From an uncultured Caryophanales bacterium (GTDB lineage Bacteria > Bacillota_I > Bacilli_A > Izemoplasmatales > Hujiaoplasmataceae): 8,097 nt of DNA. Under the pieces are notes generated by a model. The model was not told the origin of the DNA, did not search any database, and worked only from the letters and a program-made list of their open reading frames with translations. A program made the position numbers and the translations under genes. Where the stretch lies: the NCBI GenBank assembly GCA_937958685.1, contig CALGNF010000181.1:1-8097 (forward strand), written 5' to 3'. Numbering within the stretch: the stretch's first letter is position 1; each line of letters opens with the position of its first letter. Shown here one piece after another: positions 1-6,949 of the stretch.

Positions 1-55
1 GATCCGGCGCCCACCGTGACCTACACTCTTTCCCTACACGACGCTCTTCCGATCT
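1..55 (+). other. Illumina P5/Read 1 adapter, untrimmed (not biological)
   Basis: These bases match the Illumina universal P5/Read 1 adapter, ending in the diagnostic CGCTCTTCCGATCT, with mismatches at 4, 10, 17 and 20 near the outer end. Translating across it gives the well-known contaminant peptide YTLSLHDALPI. Genuine insert starts at about base 56. The stop codon that appears to end the left-most gene (bases 34-36) lies inside the adapter and is not real. The adapter identity comes from memory of the standard sequence. Confidence 0.98.
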
Positions 56-1863
56 TCGGGATTTTGTTTCGCCGAGTTGGCGAGGATCAGCTTGCCCTCG
101 GCCGACATCACCGAGATCCTGACCTTGATGCCGGAGGCGTTCGTGAACTTCTCGTCCGCGAGCTTCTGGATCAGATCGACATACTGCTTCGAGCGGTTGA
201 CCCAGACCTCGAGCTCATCCGGATCGGCCTTGACCGAATAGCGCTCTTCGAAGAAAGAGCGGAAGAACCGGCGGATCGCAAGCCAGATCGACGGCAAGAA
301 GCCGGCATTGGCGCGCGGAAGTTCGGTTTCGGTATGGACATAGAACTTGTCAATATCCAAGGGACTGTAGACGAGAACGCCCTGGATGATGCCCAGCAGG
401 GCGGCAACGGATGCCGGCGAGGTGGCCAGCATCGTGATGTTTTTGGGAATCTCGTTGGGTTTTTGCGCGAGCAAGCGCAGATGGCGGATACACAAGGCGA
501 GATGGCTCTCCGCCGCGGAAGCCTTGCGGGAGCCGTTGTTGGCGGCGAGATACTCTTGCTCTGCCTCGAGTCTGGCGGCGAGCGCCAGCAGATCGGTGCC
601 GATCGTTGGCAGATAATCGGTGATCTCCCAGTCACGGTCCTCGTCGACCTGGTTGCCCGTCAGTTTCCGGATATCGAGTGCAAGCTGGTTGACGGTTGTC
701 AGCACCTCGCGCACTGTCTGGTAGGTGTCGCGGTAGACCGCGAGGTTGACGCTTAAGGAGATCTCGTTGCGGCCGCTTTCCAGATAGAACAGGTAAGCAT
801 TGCCCGCGGCATCCGCGGGGGTGTAGTTGAACCAACGGTGGGAATAGGGGATGCGGAGGGCGGCGGCTTCCTGGAAGGGAACCTCGCCGTTGATCATCAG
901 GGTTCTGAAGACGGCGGCGTTCGTCACCTCCGCCTGCCTCACCTTGAATGACAGAAAGTAATAGCCGGACTGGGCGACGTCGACATGGTAATAGACCGTA
1001 TCGCGTTCCGACGCGAAGGTCGATCCGGCCAGGATGTTCAGTTTGAGCAGGGAGACATCAAAGGGGGTGACACCGAGATCGCGGGAGACGCCCGCCTGGA
1101 TCGAGGAGGAATTCTTGGCGTGCGGTGTCTCCGCCTCCACGGTGTAAAGGGATTGATTGGCAATGACATCGCCCTGTTCGCGGTACTCGGCGTATGTCGG
1201 CAGGGAGGCGATGCCTCTTGCCAGCACATCGCCCAAAAGGAAGTTGCCCTGCTTGCGCTTGAGCGTGATGAGGTTTTCCCCCGCCTCGAGGCGGAAGGAT
1301 AGCGGTTCGACATGGAAACCCATTGGATCCATGAACCCTTGCCGGTACCACTTGAGCGCCAGCGACTGCTCGACGAAGAAATCGTTGCCGAAGCGGTCGA
1401 CGGCAAAGGTGTCGCCGGCCTGCCAATGCTTGTAAAGGATGATCTGCGCGGCTTCGGCGAAGGGGAGCTCCCCATCGATCCAAAGTTCCAGTTCATAGTT
1501 GAGGTAATCTTCATCAAGGGGATAAAAATCGAGATAGAAGCGGTAAAGTCCCGTCGATGGCACGGTGATAGCGAGGGTGATCTGGTCGAACTCATCCCAA
1601 CTGCGGGCTTCATGATGGTAGCCATGGGAAAACGCTGCGGCCGCGCCGCCCTGGAAGGCGGAAGGCGCGACCGTCACGGCCACATCCGCATTGCCGGCAT
1701 AACCATCCGCCTCCCAGTCCGCCAGGGTTTCCCGATAGCTGCCGTTTTGCCAAGCGGGGACGGTCTGGGCCGGGGAGAAAGCCAAAACAGCGTCGGCGTG
1801 AAGCGCGACGCTGACCCAAGTCAGCAATCCGAGCAGTACCAGAAGCATGACTTTCCTTGGCAT
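56..1863 (-). CDS. Large modular extracellular solute-binding protein, C-terminus cut by contig end
   Basis: Secreted ABC-transporter substrate-binding protein, incomplete at its C-terminus. Start is ATG at 1863, with a strong GGGAGG ribosome site six bases upstream (1870-1875). Residues 1-28 form a signal peptide (basic start, Leu-rich core, Ala-X-Ala-like end at AVLA). Two beta-rich, carbohydrate-binding-like modules follow, roughly 40-215 and 234-372. They look duplicated: GELPFAEAAQI (131-141) matches GEVPFQEAAAL (326-336). A helical region runs from 373 to about 545. From about 550, EVWVNRSKQYVDLIQKLAD and GKLILANSA resemble the N-terminus of family 1 solute-binding domains as found in large Firmicutes binding proteins. 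Genuine sequence stops near residue 602; the trailing DRKSVV is adapter. No lipobox Cys is visible, so anchoring is unknown. It lies 44 bp after another binding-protein gene, probably in the same transcript. Family is fairly sure; the ligand is unknown, presumably an oligosaccharide. Confidence 0.8.
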
Positions 1864-1907
1864 GGAGATCCTCCCGTCAGGATTAGGTGCTGGTGGTGAG
1901 CAGAAAA

Positions 1908-3425
1908 TTATCCGGTGACGCCGAGCTTTTCCAAAACGGCGGTCCGGGCCGCTGTCAGTTCGGCGTTCGCCTTTTGGTTCCAGAACGTCTTGACGTCGGC
2001 GTAGTTCATTTCACCGGCCATGACCTGGTCAAAAACCTGTCCCAAAGTCGTCGTGGCGTTGAAAACGCCGGTCCAACGGGCTTTGATGTAACCGGGAACG
2101 TACTTGTTGGGTTCGATGATGTAATTGTCGTATTCGACGACCTTGCGGAATTCGGTGAAGGTGTCATAGATGCCGAAGAAGGCATCGAGAAGATCCTCAT
2201 CGGGTTGCAGGGGGGTCATATTCAGGGCGACAACGCCTTCAACGGTCGAGGAAATCTCGATCCGCTTCAGATAACCGGCCTTGCCGAAACTCATCCACTT
2301 GGCCAAAAGGTATGCGGCTTCGGGATTTTGGGTCGTCGAAGCCAGACACATCAGATCGAGGACGACCGGGATCTTGTGGGCCGTCGCCGTGCCGGGAGTG
2401 CCGATGAAATCGACCTCGAAACCAAGGTCGAGCATCGAACCGATGATCGGCGTGTATTCCCAGAAGGCAGCGAGCTGCGAGGTCTCCCAGGTCGCCGTCG
2501 TGCCGAAGGCGGCCATCTTCTCATCGGCATCCAAGGCATCGAAGATCAGCGTCTTGTTGGTTTTGAGGCTGTTGTACATCGACAGGGTCGCTTCGAAGTC
2601 CGTCCCGTTCAGATGCAGACCGGTGCCGTCGTATGTGAACCAGCCCAGATCCTGATTGAGTTGGGCCGGGAACCATTCGAGCAGGCGGCTGATGCCGCTG
2701 ATGCCGGCGATGCCGTTGCCGGTCGTGACATTCTGATTGGCGATGTCCGCGACCTTGGCGGTGAACTCGTCCCAGGTGTCCTCAAAGGCCGGGATGTCGG
2801 CATTCAGATCGTCGAAGAGGGTTTTGTTGATGTAGTAGCCGAAGTAGTAGACCGCGTAGGGAATCGCCATGATCTTGCCGCCGAAATTGGGGGCGTTGCG
2901 CAGATCGGAGGCAACATTGAGGTATTCCGGGTCCGCGGTGACGAGACTCGTCACATCGAGCGACCAGTCGTTCATGATCGTCGTCTCCACCGAATCGGTG
3001 AAATAGACATCGGGAAGCGTGCCCCTCGCGGCGTTTGCGCCCAGGAATTCGTTCCAGTTCTGATCGACCTCACCGGTGCCGTCAGGGCTCGGGACGCGCG
3101 GACGTTCGAGGATCTGGACCGTGATCCAGGGACATTCCTCGACGAACGCTTGCAACATCAAACGTTCCAGATTCGTCTGGCTGTCGATCGGCCCCAGATT
3201 CCAGGCCGCATACTTGATCGTGACCGGAGCCGGCATCGTCGTCGTGGTGGTGACGGGCGAGGTGGCGGAGATCGTCGTCATTGTCGTACCGTCGGCGGTC
3301 GTCACCGTGGTGGTGGTTGCCGGCGCTTGCGTCGTGGTTGGCGCCGCGGTGGTCGTGTCCTCTTGACACGCCATCACGGTGAAAGCGATGATGGCCATGA
3401 GCATGATGCTGAGGAATTTTTTCAT
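1908..3425 (-). CDS. ABC transporter sugar-binding lipoprotein (extracellular solute-binding family 1)
   Basis: Complete 505-residue solute-binding lipoprotein, expected to sit on the outer face of the membrane and pass oligosaccharides to an ABC permease. The N-terminus is a lipoprotein signal: basic KK, a hydrophobic stretch, then lipobox VMAC with Cys20 as the predicted lipidated residue. Residues 24-66 are a Thr/Ala/Pro-rich spacer. From about 68 (VTIKYAAWNLGP) the fold looks like a type 1 sugar-binding domain, with LPDVYFTDS (137-145), the GGKIMAIPYAVYYFGYYINK hinge segment (182-201), and FWEYTPIIGS plus NPEAAYLLAKWMSF further on. Start is ATG at 3425, with AGGAGA at 3431-3436 upstream. 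It ends in TAA. The 49 bp separating it from the upstream phosphorylase gene shows no terminator or convincing promoter, so co-transcription is likely. Length is somewhat above the usual 420-450 because of the spacer. The ligand is inferred from neighbours to be a gluco-oligosaccharide. Confidence 0.92.
   Translation of the reverse strand: MKKFLSIMLMAIIAFTVMACQEDTTTAAPTTTQAPATTTTVTTADGTTMTTISATSPVTTTTTMPAPVTIKYAAWNLGPIDSQTNLERLMLQAFVEECPWITVQILERPRVPSPDGTGEVDQNWNEFLGANAARGTLPDVYFTDSVETTIMNDWSLDVTSLVTADPEYLNVASDLRNAPNFGGKIMAIPYAVYYFGYYINKTLFDDLNADIPAFEDTWDEFTAKVADIANQNVTTGNGIAGISGISRLLEWFPAQLNQDLGWFTYDGTGLHLNGTDFEATLSMYNSLKTNKTLIFDALDADEKMAAFGTTATWETSQLAAFWEYTPIIGSMLDLGFEVDFIGTPGTATAHKIPVVLDLMCLASTTQNPEAAYLLAKWMSFGKAGYLKRIEISSTVEGVVALNMTPLQPDEDLLDAFFGIYDTFTEFRKVVEYDNYIIEPNKYVPGYIKARWTGVFNATTTLGQVFDQVMAGEMNYADVKTFWNQKANAELTAARTAVLEKLGVTG
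3228..3356 (-). repeat. Thr-rich low-complexity linker coding segment
   Basis: This stretch encodes residues 24-66 of the binding lipoprotein, dominated by Thr runs with Ala, Pro and Val. Directly after the lipidated Cys it would act as a flexible tether holding the binding domain away from the membrane. Such spacers are common in Gram-positive lipoproteins. At DNA level the ACC/ACG/ACA-rich codons make a mildly repetitive tract that is likely to vary in length between strains. Confidence 0.75.
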
Positions 3426-3474
3426 AATTCTCTCCTTTTCCTATATGGATATTTTAACAAATCAGGTTGTGGAT

Positions 3475-5862
3475 TCAACGAAAGTTGACTTGGACGAGAT
3501 GCTTCTTGCCGTCCCTGAAATCGGGGACGATGTTTCCCTCAAGGATGTTGCCGTCGACCGTGAGGGCAAAAGCGTCGCCGCGGGTGAATTCGAACACGTA
3601 GGTGGCGCCGCGGAAACGGCGGGTATAGTCGAATCGCTGCCAATCGGCGGGGACGCAAGGAGCAACCTTCAAGCCGGCATACGTGGCGCTCACGCCGATG
3701 ATGTCGCAAACGGCGACCCGGTGCAACCACTGGGCGGAACCGGTGTACCAGCTCCAGCCGCCGCGTCCGAAATAAGGAGAAGCCGGACCGTCGGAGTTGC
3801 CGCAGGTCACGTAGGGTTCCGCCAGATAGCGGTCCGGATCCTTGGTCCGGTTGGGCGGACAAATGCCCTGGTAGGCCCGGTAGGCCAGTTCTGGTCTTCC
3901 CGCCTTGGCGAAGGCGGACACCGCCCAGGTCGCCGCATGGGTGTAGACACCGCCATTTTCCCTGAGGCCCGGGGCATAACGGGTGACATAGCCGATATCC
4001 GATCGCGGTTTGGAAAAAGCGGGATAATTGAGCAATGTGCCGTGGTCACGAAGCAGATGCTTCGTCATTGACTTGACCACCGGTTCCAGCCGTTCGGGGG
4101 TGATGAGCTCACCGATGATCGCCCAGGCGTTGGGCATCAGGAAGATTTTCCCTTCCTCGCTGTCCTTGGTTCCCAGGATCTCTCCGGCATCGGTCGTTGC
4201 CATCCGATACCACTCGCCGTCCCAGCCATGGGCGTTGAAAGTCTCTTTGAGCAGGGCGGCTTTTTCCCGAAGCAATCGCGAGAACTCATGATCGCCGCGC
4301 GCTTCGGCATGGCGGGCGAACTGCTTGCAGACGATGAAGAGAAAACAGGACATCCAGAACGATTCGCCCCGCATGTCGGCGCCGACGGCCGACAAGCCGT
4401 CGTTCCAGTCGTGTGCGCCCATCAGGGGCACATCGCGCACCGAGAAGCGCGTCAGCGATTTTTGGATCGCCCGCTTGGCGTGTTCGTAGATCGTGGCCGA
4501 ACCGCCATCGACGAAGGGCGCCTCTTCGTCAAGGAAACCGTAGTCGAGGGTTTCCTCGAGGTAAGCGTCCAAGATGAACGGCAGCCACAACAAATCATCC
4601 GAGCAATTGCCCCGCGGCCCCCAGCCCTGGAAAGTCACGAACCAGTGGTAGACGTCGCCTGCCTGGAATTGCTTGGCGGCGTGCATCGCCAATTGTTTCC
4701 TGGCGAGTTCCGGTTTGCCCTCCAAAAAGATCAGGCAGTCCTGCAACTGGTCGCGGAAACCGTAGCCTCCGGATGTTTGATAGTAGCCGGACTTGGCCCA
4801 GATCCTGCCGGAGATCGCCTGATACTTGGCAAAGGTGTTGGTCATGATGTTGAAGGCGTGATCCGGCGTATTCGCCTGATCGCCGCCCAAGAGTTCAGCC
4901 CAAAAGGCCTGGGTGGCGGCGAAAGCCCGCGCGGCGCCGGCCTCGTGGACAAACTCGCGGATCAGCGCATCCGGGTCTTCATAGATGGATTCGATCCCCG
5001 GGATCTCGTTTTTTCCCAGCGTCGTGCAGCCAAGACCAAAAACAAGCGTCTTCGCGGCTCCCGGAGCCAGGGTGATGGTATTGCGCAAAGCCGCCACCGG
5101 ATCGACGAACCGGCCGGCGCGACCGGCGAGATCCGGATCAAGAAGCGCTTGTGGCGCGCTTTCATGACCGTACATCCCAAGAAAGCTCTCCTTGTCGGTA
5201 TCGAAAGAAGTTGGCGCTTCGGAAACGGCAAAGAAGCCGGTGTAATCCCAATCGACGTTGTTGTGCAGCCCCTTCTTGTCGTTGAAGCCCCACAGGTATT
5301 TTTTCAGCTTGATGGCATTGGTGGTCGTATCATAAGCGGTATCCATGAACAACTTGTGGAACTCCCGGTGCTCATCCGGATGGATTGCGGCTTCCCACTC
5401 CAGATAGCCGGTGAGATCAAGTTTCTTGACATCGCGGGAACGGTTTTCCAATTTGATCTGCGCGAGTTCCAGCGGCGATCCGGGAACGACGAACAGCCTC
5501 AATTCGGAATAGATGCCCTCGACTTGGTATTCGAAGACGGAATAACCGACTCCGTGCCGCACCCGGAAATGCTCATAGGGTGTCCTTGTCGGCAGCCATG
5601 TGAGCGACCAGAAGTTGCCGGTTTCGCGGTTGCGCAAGTAGAAGTACTTGCCGTAATTGTCCTTGACGAGATCCTGATAGAGGCGGGTCAGCCGGTTTTG
5701 ACCGGCATTGCCCCGCCAGGAACAGCCGCCACCCGTCTGCGACACCATCAAACTGTAATCACCGTTGGAAATCACGTTGACCCACGGCTTCGGTGTCTTC
5801 GGATCGGTGATGACGTACTCCAGACCGTTTTCCGCAAAAAATCCGTATTTGTTCGCAAACAA
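3475..5862 (-). CDS. GH94 family glycoside phosphorylase (cellobiose/chitobiose phosphorylase-like)
   Basis: Complete 795-residue GH94 enzyme, close in length to cellobiose and chitobiose phosphorylases (about 800-820). Family chemistry is phosphate-dependent cleavage of a beta-glucoside from its non-reducing end, usually giving alpha-glucose 1-phosphate; no signal peptide is visible, so it is cytoplasmic. Order: N-terminal beta-sandwich (1-270; YVITDPKTPKPWVNVISNGD, then RVRHGVGYSVFEY), a linker, an alpha/alpha-barrel (about 310-720), and a C-terminal beta part. Visible motifs are GYGFRDQLQD (366-375), NCSDDLLWLPF (419-429), MGAHDWNDGL (481-490; Asp488 is the likely general acid), YTHAATW (640-646; His642) and WYTGSA (705-710; Thr707). 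His642 and Thr707 correspond to known phosphate ligands and favour a phosphorylase. Residues 406-418 lack the usual HPPTGxGxRTR-like loop, so acceptor specificity may be unusual. Start is TTG at 5862. First gene after the operator-controlled promoter. Family is sure; substrate is not (beta-1,2- or beta-1,4-gluco-oligosaccharide favoured by context). Confidence 0.93.
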   Translation of the reverse strand: MFANKYGFFAENGLEYVITDPKTPKPWVNVISNGDYSLMVSQTGGGCSWRGNAGQNRLTRLYQDLVKDNYGKYFYLRNRETGNFWSLTWLPTRTPYEHFRVRHGVGYSVFEYQVEGIYSELRLFVVPGSPLELAQIKLENRSRDVKKLDLTGYLEWEAAIHPDEHREFHKLFMDTAYDTTTNAIKLKKYLWGFNDKKGLHNNVDWDYTGFFAVSEAPTSFDTDKESFLGMYGHESAPQALLDPDLAGRAGRFVDPVAALRNTITLAPGAAKTLVFGLGCTTLGKNEIPGIESIYEDPDALIREFVHEAGAARAFAATQAFWAELLGGDQANTPDHAFNIMTNTFAKYQAISGRIWAKSGYYQTSGGYGFRDQLQDCLIFLEGKPELARKQLAMHAAKQFQAGDVYHWFVTFQGWGPRGNCSDDLLWLPFILDAYLEETLDYGFLDEEAPFVDGGSATIYEHAKRAIQKSLTRFSVRDVPLMGAHDWNDGLSAVGADMRGESFWMSCFLFIVCKQFARHAEARGDHEFSRLLREKAALLKETFNAHGWDGEWYRMATTDAGEILGTKDSEEGKIFLMPNAWAIIGELITPERLEPVVKSMTKHLLRDHGTLLNYPAFSKPRSDIGYVTRYAPGLRENGGVYTHAATWAVSAFAKAGRPELAYRAYQGICPPNRTKDPDRYLAEPYVTCGNSDGPASPYFGRGGWSWYTGSAQWLHRVAVCDIIGVSATYAGLKVAPCVPADWQRFDYTRRFRGATYVFEFTRGDAFALTVDGNILEGNIVPDFRDGKKHLVQVNFR

Positions 5863-5871
5863 GCCGATCTA

Positions 5872-5878
5872 CCCCTTT
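5872..5878 (-). promoter_or_regulatory. Ribosome binding site fixing a TTG start for the GH94 gene
   Basis: The coding strand reads AAAGGGG here, nine bases before TTG at 5862-5860. Upstream in the same frame come GGC, ATC and then a TAG stop (5871-5869), so no ATG or GTG can extend the gene. The next residues (FANKYGFFAENGLEYVI) already match the family's N-terminus, which supports TTG as the real initiator. Confidence 0.7.
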
Positions 5879-5894
5879 ATCGAAACGTTTCGAT
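5879..5894. promoter_or_regulatory. Perfect 16-bp palindromic LacI-family operator
   Basis: ATCGAAACGTTTCGAT is an exact inverted repeat with a central CG, the form bound by LacI/GalR dimers, whose hinge leucine inserts at a central CpG step. The adjacent repressor has that leucine (Leu54 in ARNLKKR). The site lies about 15 bases downstream of the -10 box, covering roughly +8 to +23, and ends just before the GH94 ribosome site. A bound repressor there would block transcription of the phosphorylase and binding-protein genes. It differs from the catabolite (cre) consensus at the third base, so the pathway-specific repressor is the more likely binder. Confidence 0.85.
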
Positions 5895-5908
5895 GAATCT
5901 TTGCTTTC

Positions 5909-5937
5909 ATTATAGCACACGAGATAGGCAAATACAA
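5909..5937 (-). promoter_or_regulatory. Sigma-A type promoter with extended -10 for the GH94-transport operon
   Basis: On the minus strand the -10 box is an exact TATAAT (5914-5909), preceded by TGC to make an extended -10. The -35 candidate TTGTAT (5937-5932) sits 17 bases upstream and matches consensus at only its first three positions, which the extended -10 would compensate. Transcription should begin near 5901-5902, leaving a leader of about 40 bases that contains the palindromic operator. Confidence 0.8.
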
Positions 5938-5947
5938 GCGTTTACAC
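5933..5947 (-). promoter_or_regulatory. Second operator-like or cre-like box overlapping the -35 region
   Basis: The minus strand reads GTGTAAACGCTTGTA. Its core AAACGCTT resembles the AAACGTTT core of the main operator, and it fits the catabolite-response (cre) consensus WTGNAANCGNWNNCW except at the first base and the fourteenth (T for C). It covers the -35 box. It could be a CcpA site for glucose repression, a weaker auxiliary site for the local LacI protein, or chance. The centres of the two boxes are 53 bp apart, close to five helical turns. Confidence 0.45.
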
Positions 5948-5959
5948 AGTAAAAAATGC

Positions 5960-5987
5960 AAAAAGAAAACCAACTGAATAGTTGGTT
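5960..5987 (-). terminator. Rho-independent terminator overlapping the lacI stop codon
   Basis: On the minus strand AACCAACT and AGTTGGTT form an 8-bp stem with a four-base loop (5987-5968), followed at once by a T-rich tail (TTCTTTTT, with more T further on). The stem begins inside the TAA stop codon of the repressor gene. It holds only three G-C pairs, so it may be leaky. Its placement separates the hydrolase-repressor transcript from the operon that starts at the promoter just downstream. Confidence 0.65.
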
Positions 5988-6945
5988 AAAACGAGTCGCG
6001 GATGATGATGCTTCCCGGTTGCCGGTGAAGTCTGACTGGCTGGCCTCTGAGCAGCGCCAGCGTCGTGGCGGCAATCTCCGTGCCCCAGGCGAAATAGTCG
6101 ATCTTGACGGTGGATAGTTGCGGGCGGATATAGACCGACAGCTCGATGTCGTCGAAACCGGAAACGCCGAAATCGCCGGGAACCCGGTAACCTGCCGATC
6201 CCAGCGCCTCGATGATCCCGATCGCCATCTCATCATTGGCGCAGACGAACATCTCCGGCAGATTCTTGCCGGAGGCAAGCAAAGTTTCGGCGATCGCCAC
6301 CCCCGAAGCCTTCGTGAAATTTCCGAAGTGTTCCGAGTGGGTCTCGATATTCGCCTTGCGCATTGTCTTGGCGAAGCCCTTGTAGCGCTCGCTGTCGTCA
6401 TGGGACTCCCGCACGCCGTGGACATAGGCGATCTTTTGGTAGCCTTCGTTGATGATCGCCATCGTCATCTCGCTCATCGCCCGTTGGTTGTCGATCGTGA
6501 GCGGGAAGATGTTCGTCTCATCGAGATCGCGGTCCAAGACAACGATCGGGCGGAAGTTCTTGGCGATCTTCCGCAGGCTGTCGTCGCTGATGCGGATATC
6601 GGTGATGATCGCGCCGTCCGCCGAACGCTCCTTGAGCAGATTCTCCGAGGAGGTCCCGGTGGAGACGATCATCGTGTAGTTCGATTTCGTCAGCTCATGG
6701 TGGATGCCGTCCAAGAGATTATGGTAGACCGGACCGCCGAAATCGGCGATCGCAACCAAAACCGTCTGGGTCGTGCGTTTTTTGAGATTACGCGCCGCGG
6801 CGCTCGGAAAGTAACCGATCTCCTGCGCGATCTGCCGGATCACCGCCGCCGTTTTCTCCGGGATTCGGGGATCGCCATTCAACGAATACGAGACCGTGGA
6901 AATCGAGACTTTGGCCGCTTTCGCGACATCCTTGATCGTAGCCAT
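5986..6945 (-). CDS. LacI/GalR family transcriptional repressor
   Basis: Complete 319-residue sugar-responsive DNA-binding regulator. Residues 3-24 are the helix-turn-helix (TIKDVAKAAKVSISTVSYSLNG), continuing through PRIPEKTAAVI and IGYFPSAAARNLKKR, where Leu54 is the hinge residue that wedges into operator DNA. Residues 60-319 are the periplasmic-binding-like effector domain: DFGGPVYHNLLDGI (68-81), a DGAIITD segment, and the late GFDDIELSVYIRPQLSTV motif. At 319 residues it is slightly shorter than the usual 330-340. Start is ATG at 6945, only four bases after the upstream hydrolase stop, with a weak AGAAG ribosome site inside that gene's last codons, so translational coupling is likely. 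It ends in TAA inside a terminator hairpin. The perfect palindrome ahead of the phosphorylase gene is its probable target. The inducer is unknown, perhaps a disaccharide or oligosaccharide of the pathway. Confidence 0.95.
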   Translation of the reverse strand: MATIKDVAKAAKVSISTVSYSLNGDPRIPEKTAAVIRQIAQEIGYFPSAAARNLKKRTTQTVLVAIADFGGPVYHNLLDGIHHELTKSNYTMIVSTGTSSENLLKERSADGAIITDIRISDDSLRKIAKNFRPIVVLDRDLDETNIFPLTIDNQRAMSEMTMAIINEGYQKIAYVHGVRESHDDSERYKGFAKTMRKANIETHSEHFGNFTKASGVAIAETLLASGKNLPEMFVCANDEMAIGIIEALGSAGYRVPGDFGVSGFDDIELSVYIRPQLSTVKIDYFAWGTEIAATTLALLRGQPVRLHRQPGSIIIRDSF

Positions 6946-6949
6946 GCCA

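Noticed and set aside
16..756. Forward reading frame of 246 codons starting in the left end
   Set aside because: It begins inside the Illumina adapter (YTLSLHDALPI tag) and runs antisense to the large binding-protein gene, with no recognisable domain.
1864..1907. Possible terminator or promoter between the two binding-protein genes
   Set aside because: Only a 4-bp stem (TGCT/AGCA) without a T-run is visible, and no -10/-35 pair; the sequence is explained by the ribosome site and spacer.
3426..3474. Possible separate promoter for the binding lipoprotein
   Set aside because: AT-rich patches such as TTGTTA and TATAGG lack proper spacing, and there is no palindrome, so co-transcription with the GH94 gene is the simpler reading.
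1887..3488. Long forward open frame (533 codons) opposite the binding lipoprotein
   Set aside because: It is antisense to a gene with a clear lipobox, ribosome site and family motifs. Its Arg/Gly/Asp-rich translation is typical of a shadow frame in GC-rich DNA.
4228..5952. Long forward open frame (574 codons) opposite the GH94 gene
   Set aside because: It overlaps the whole catalytic region of a clear GH94 gene and crosses its promoter. No domain or plausible start context was seen, so it is a codon-bias shadow.
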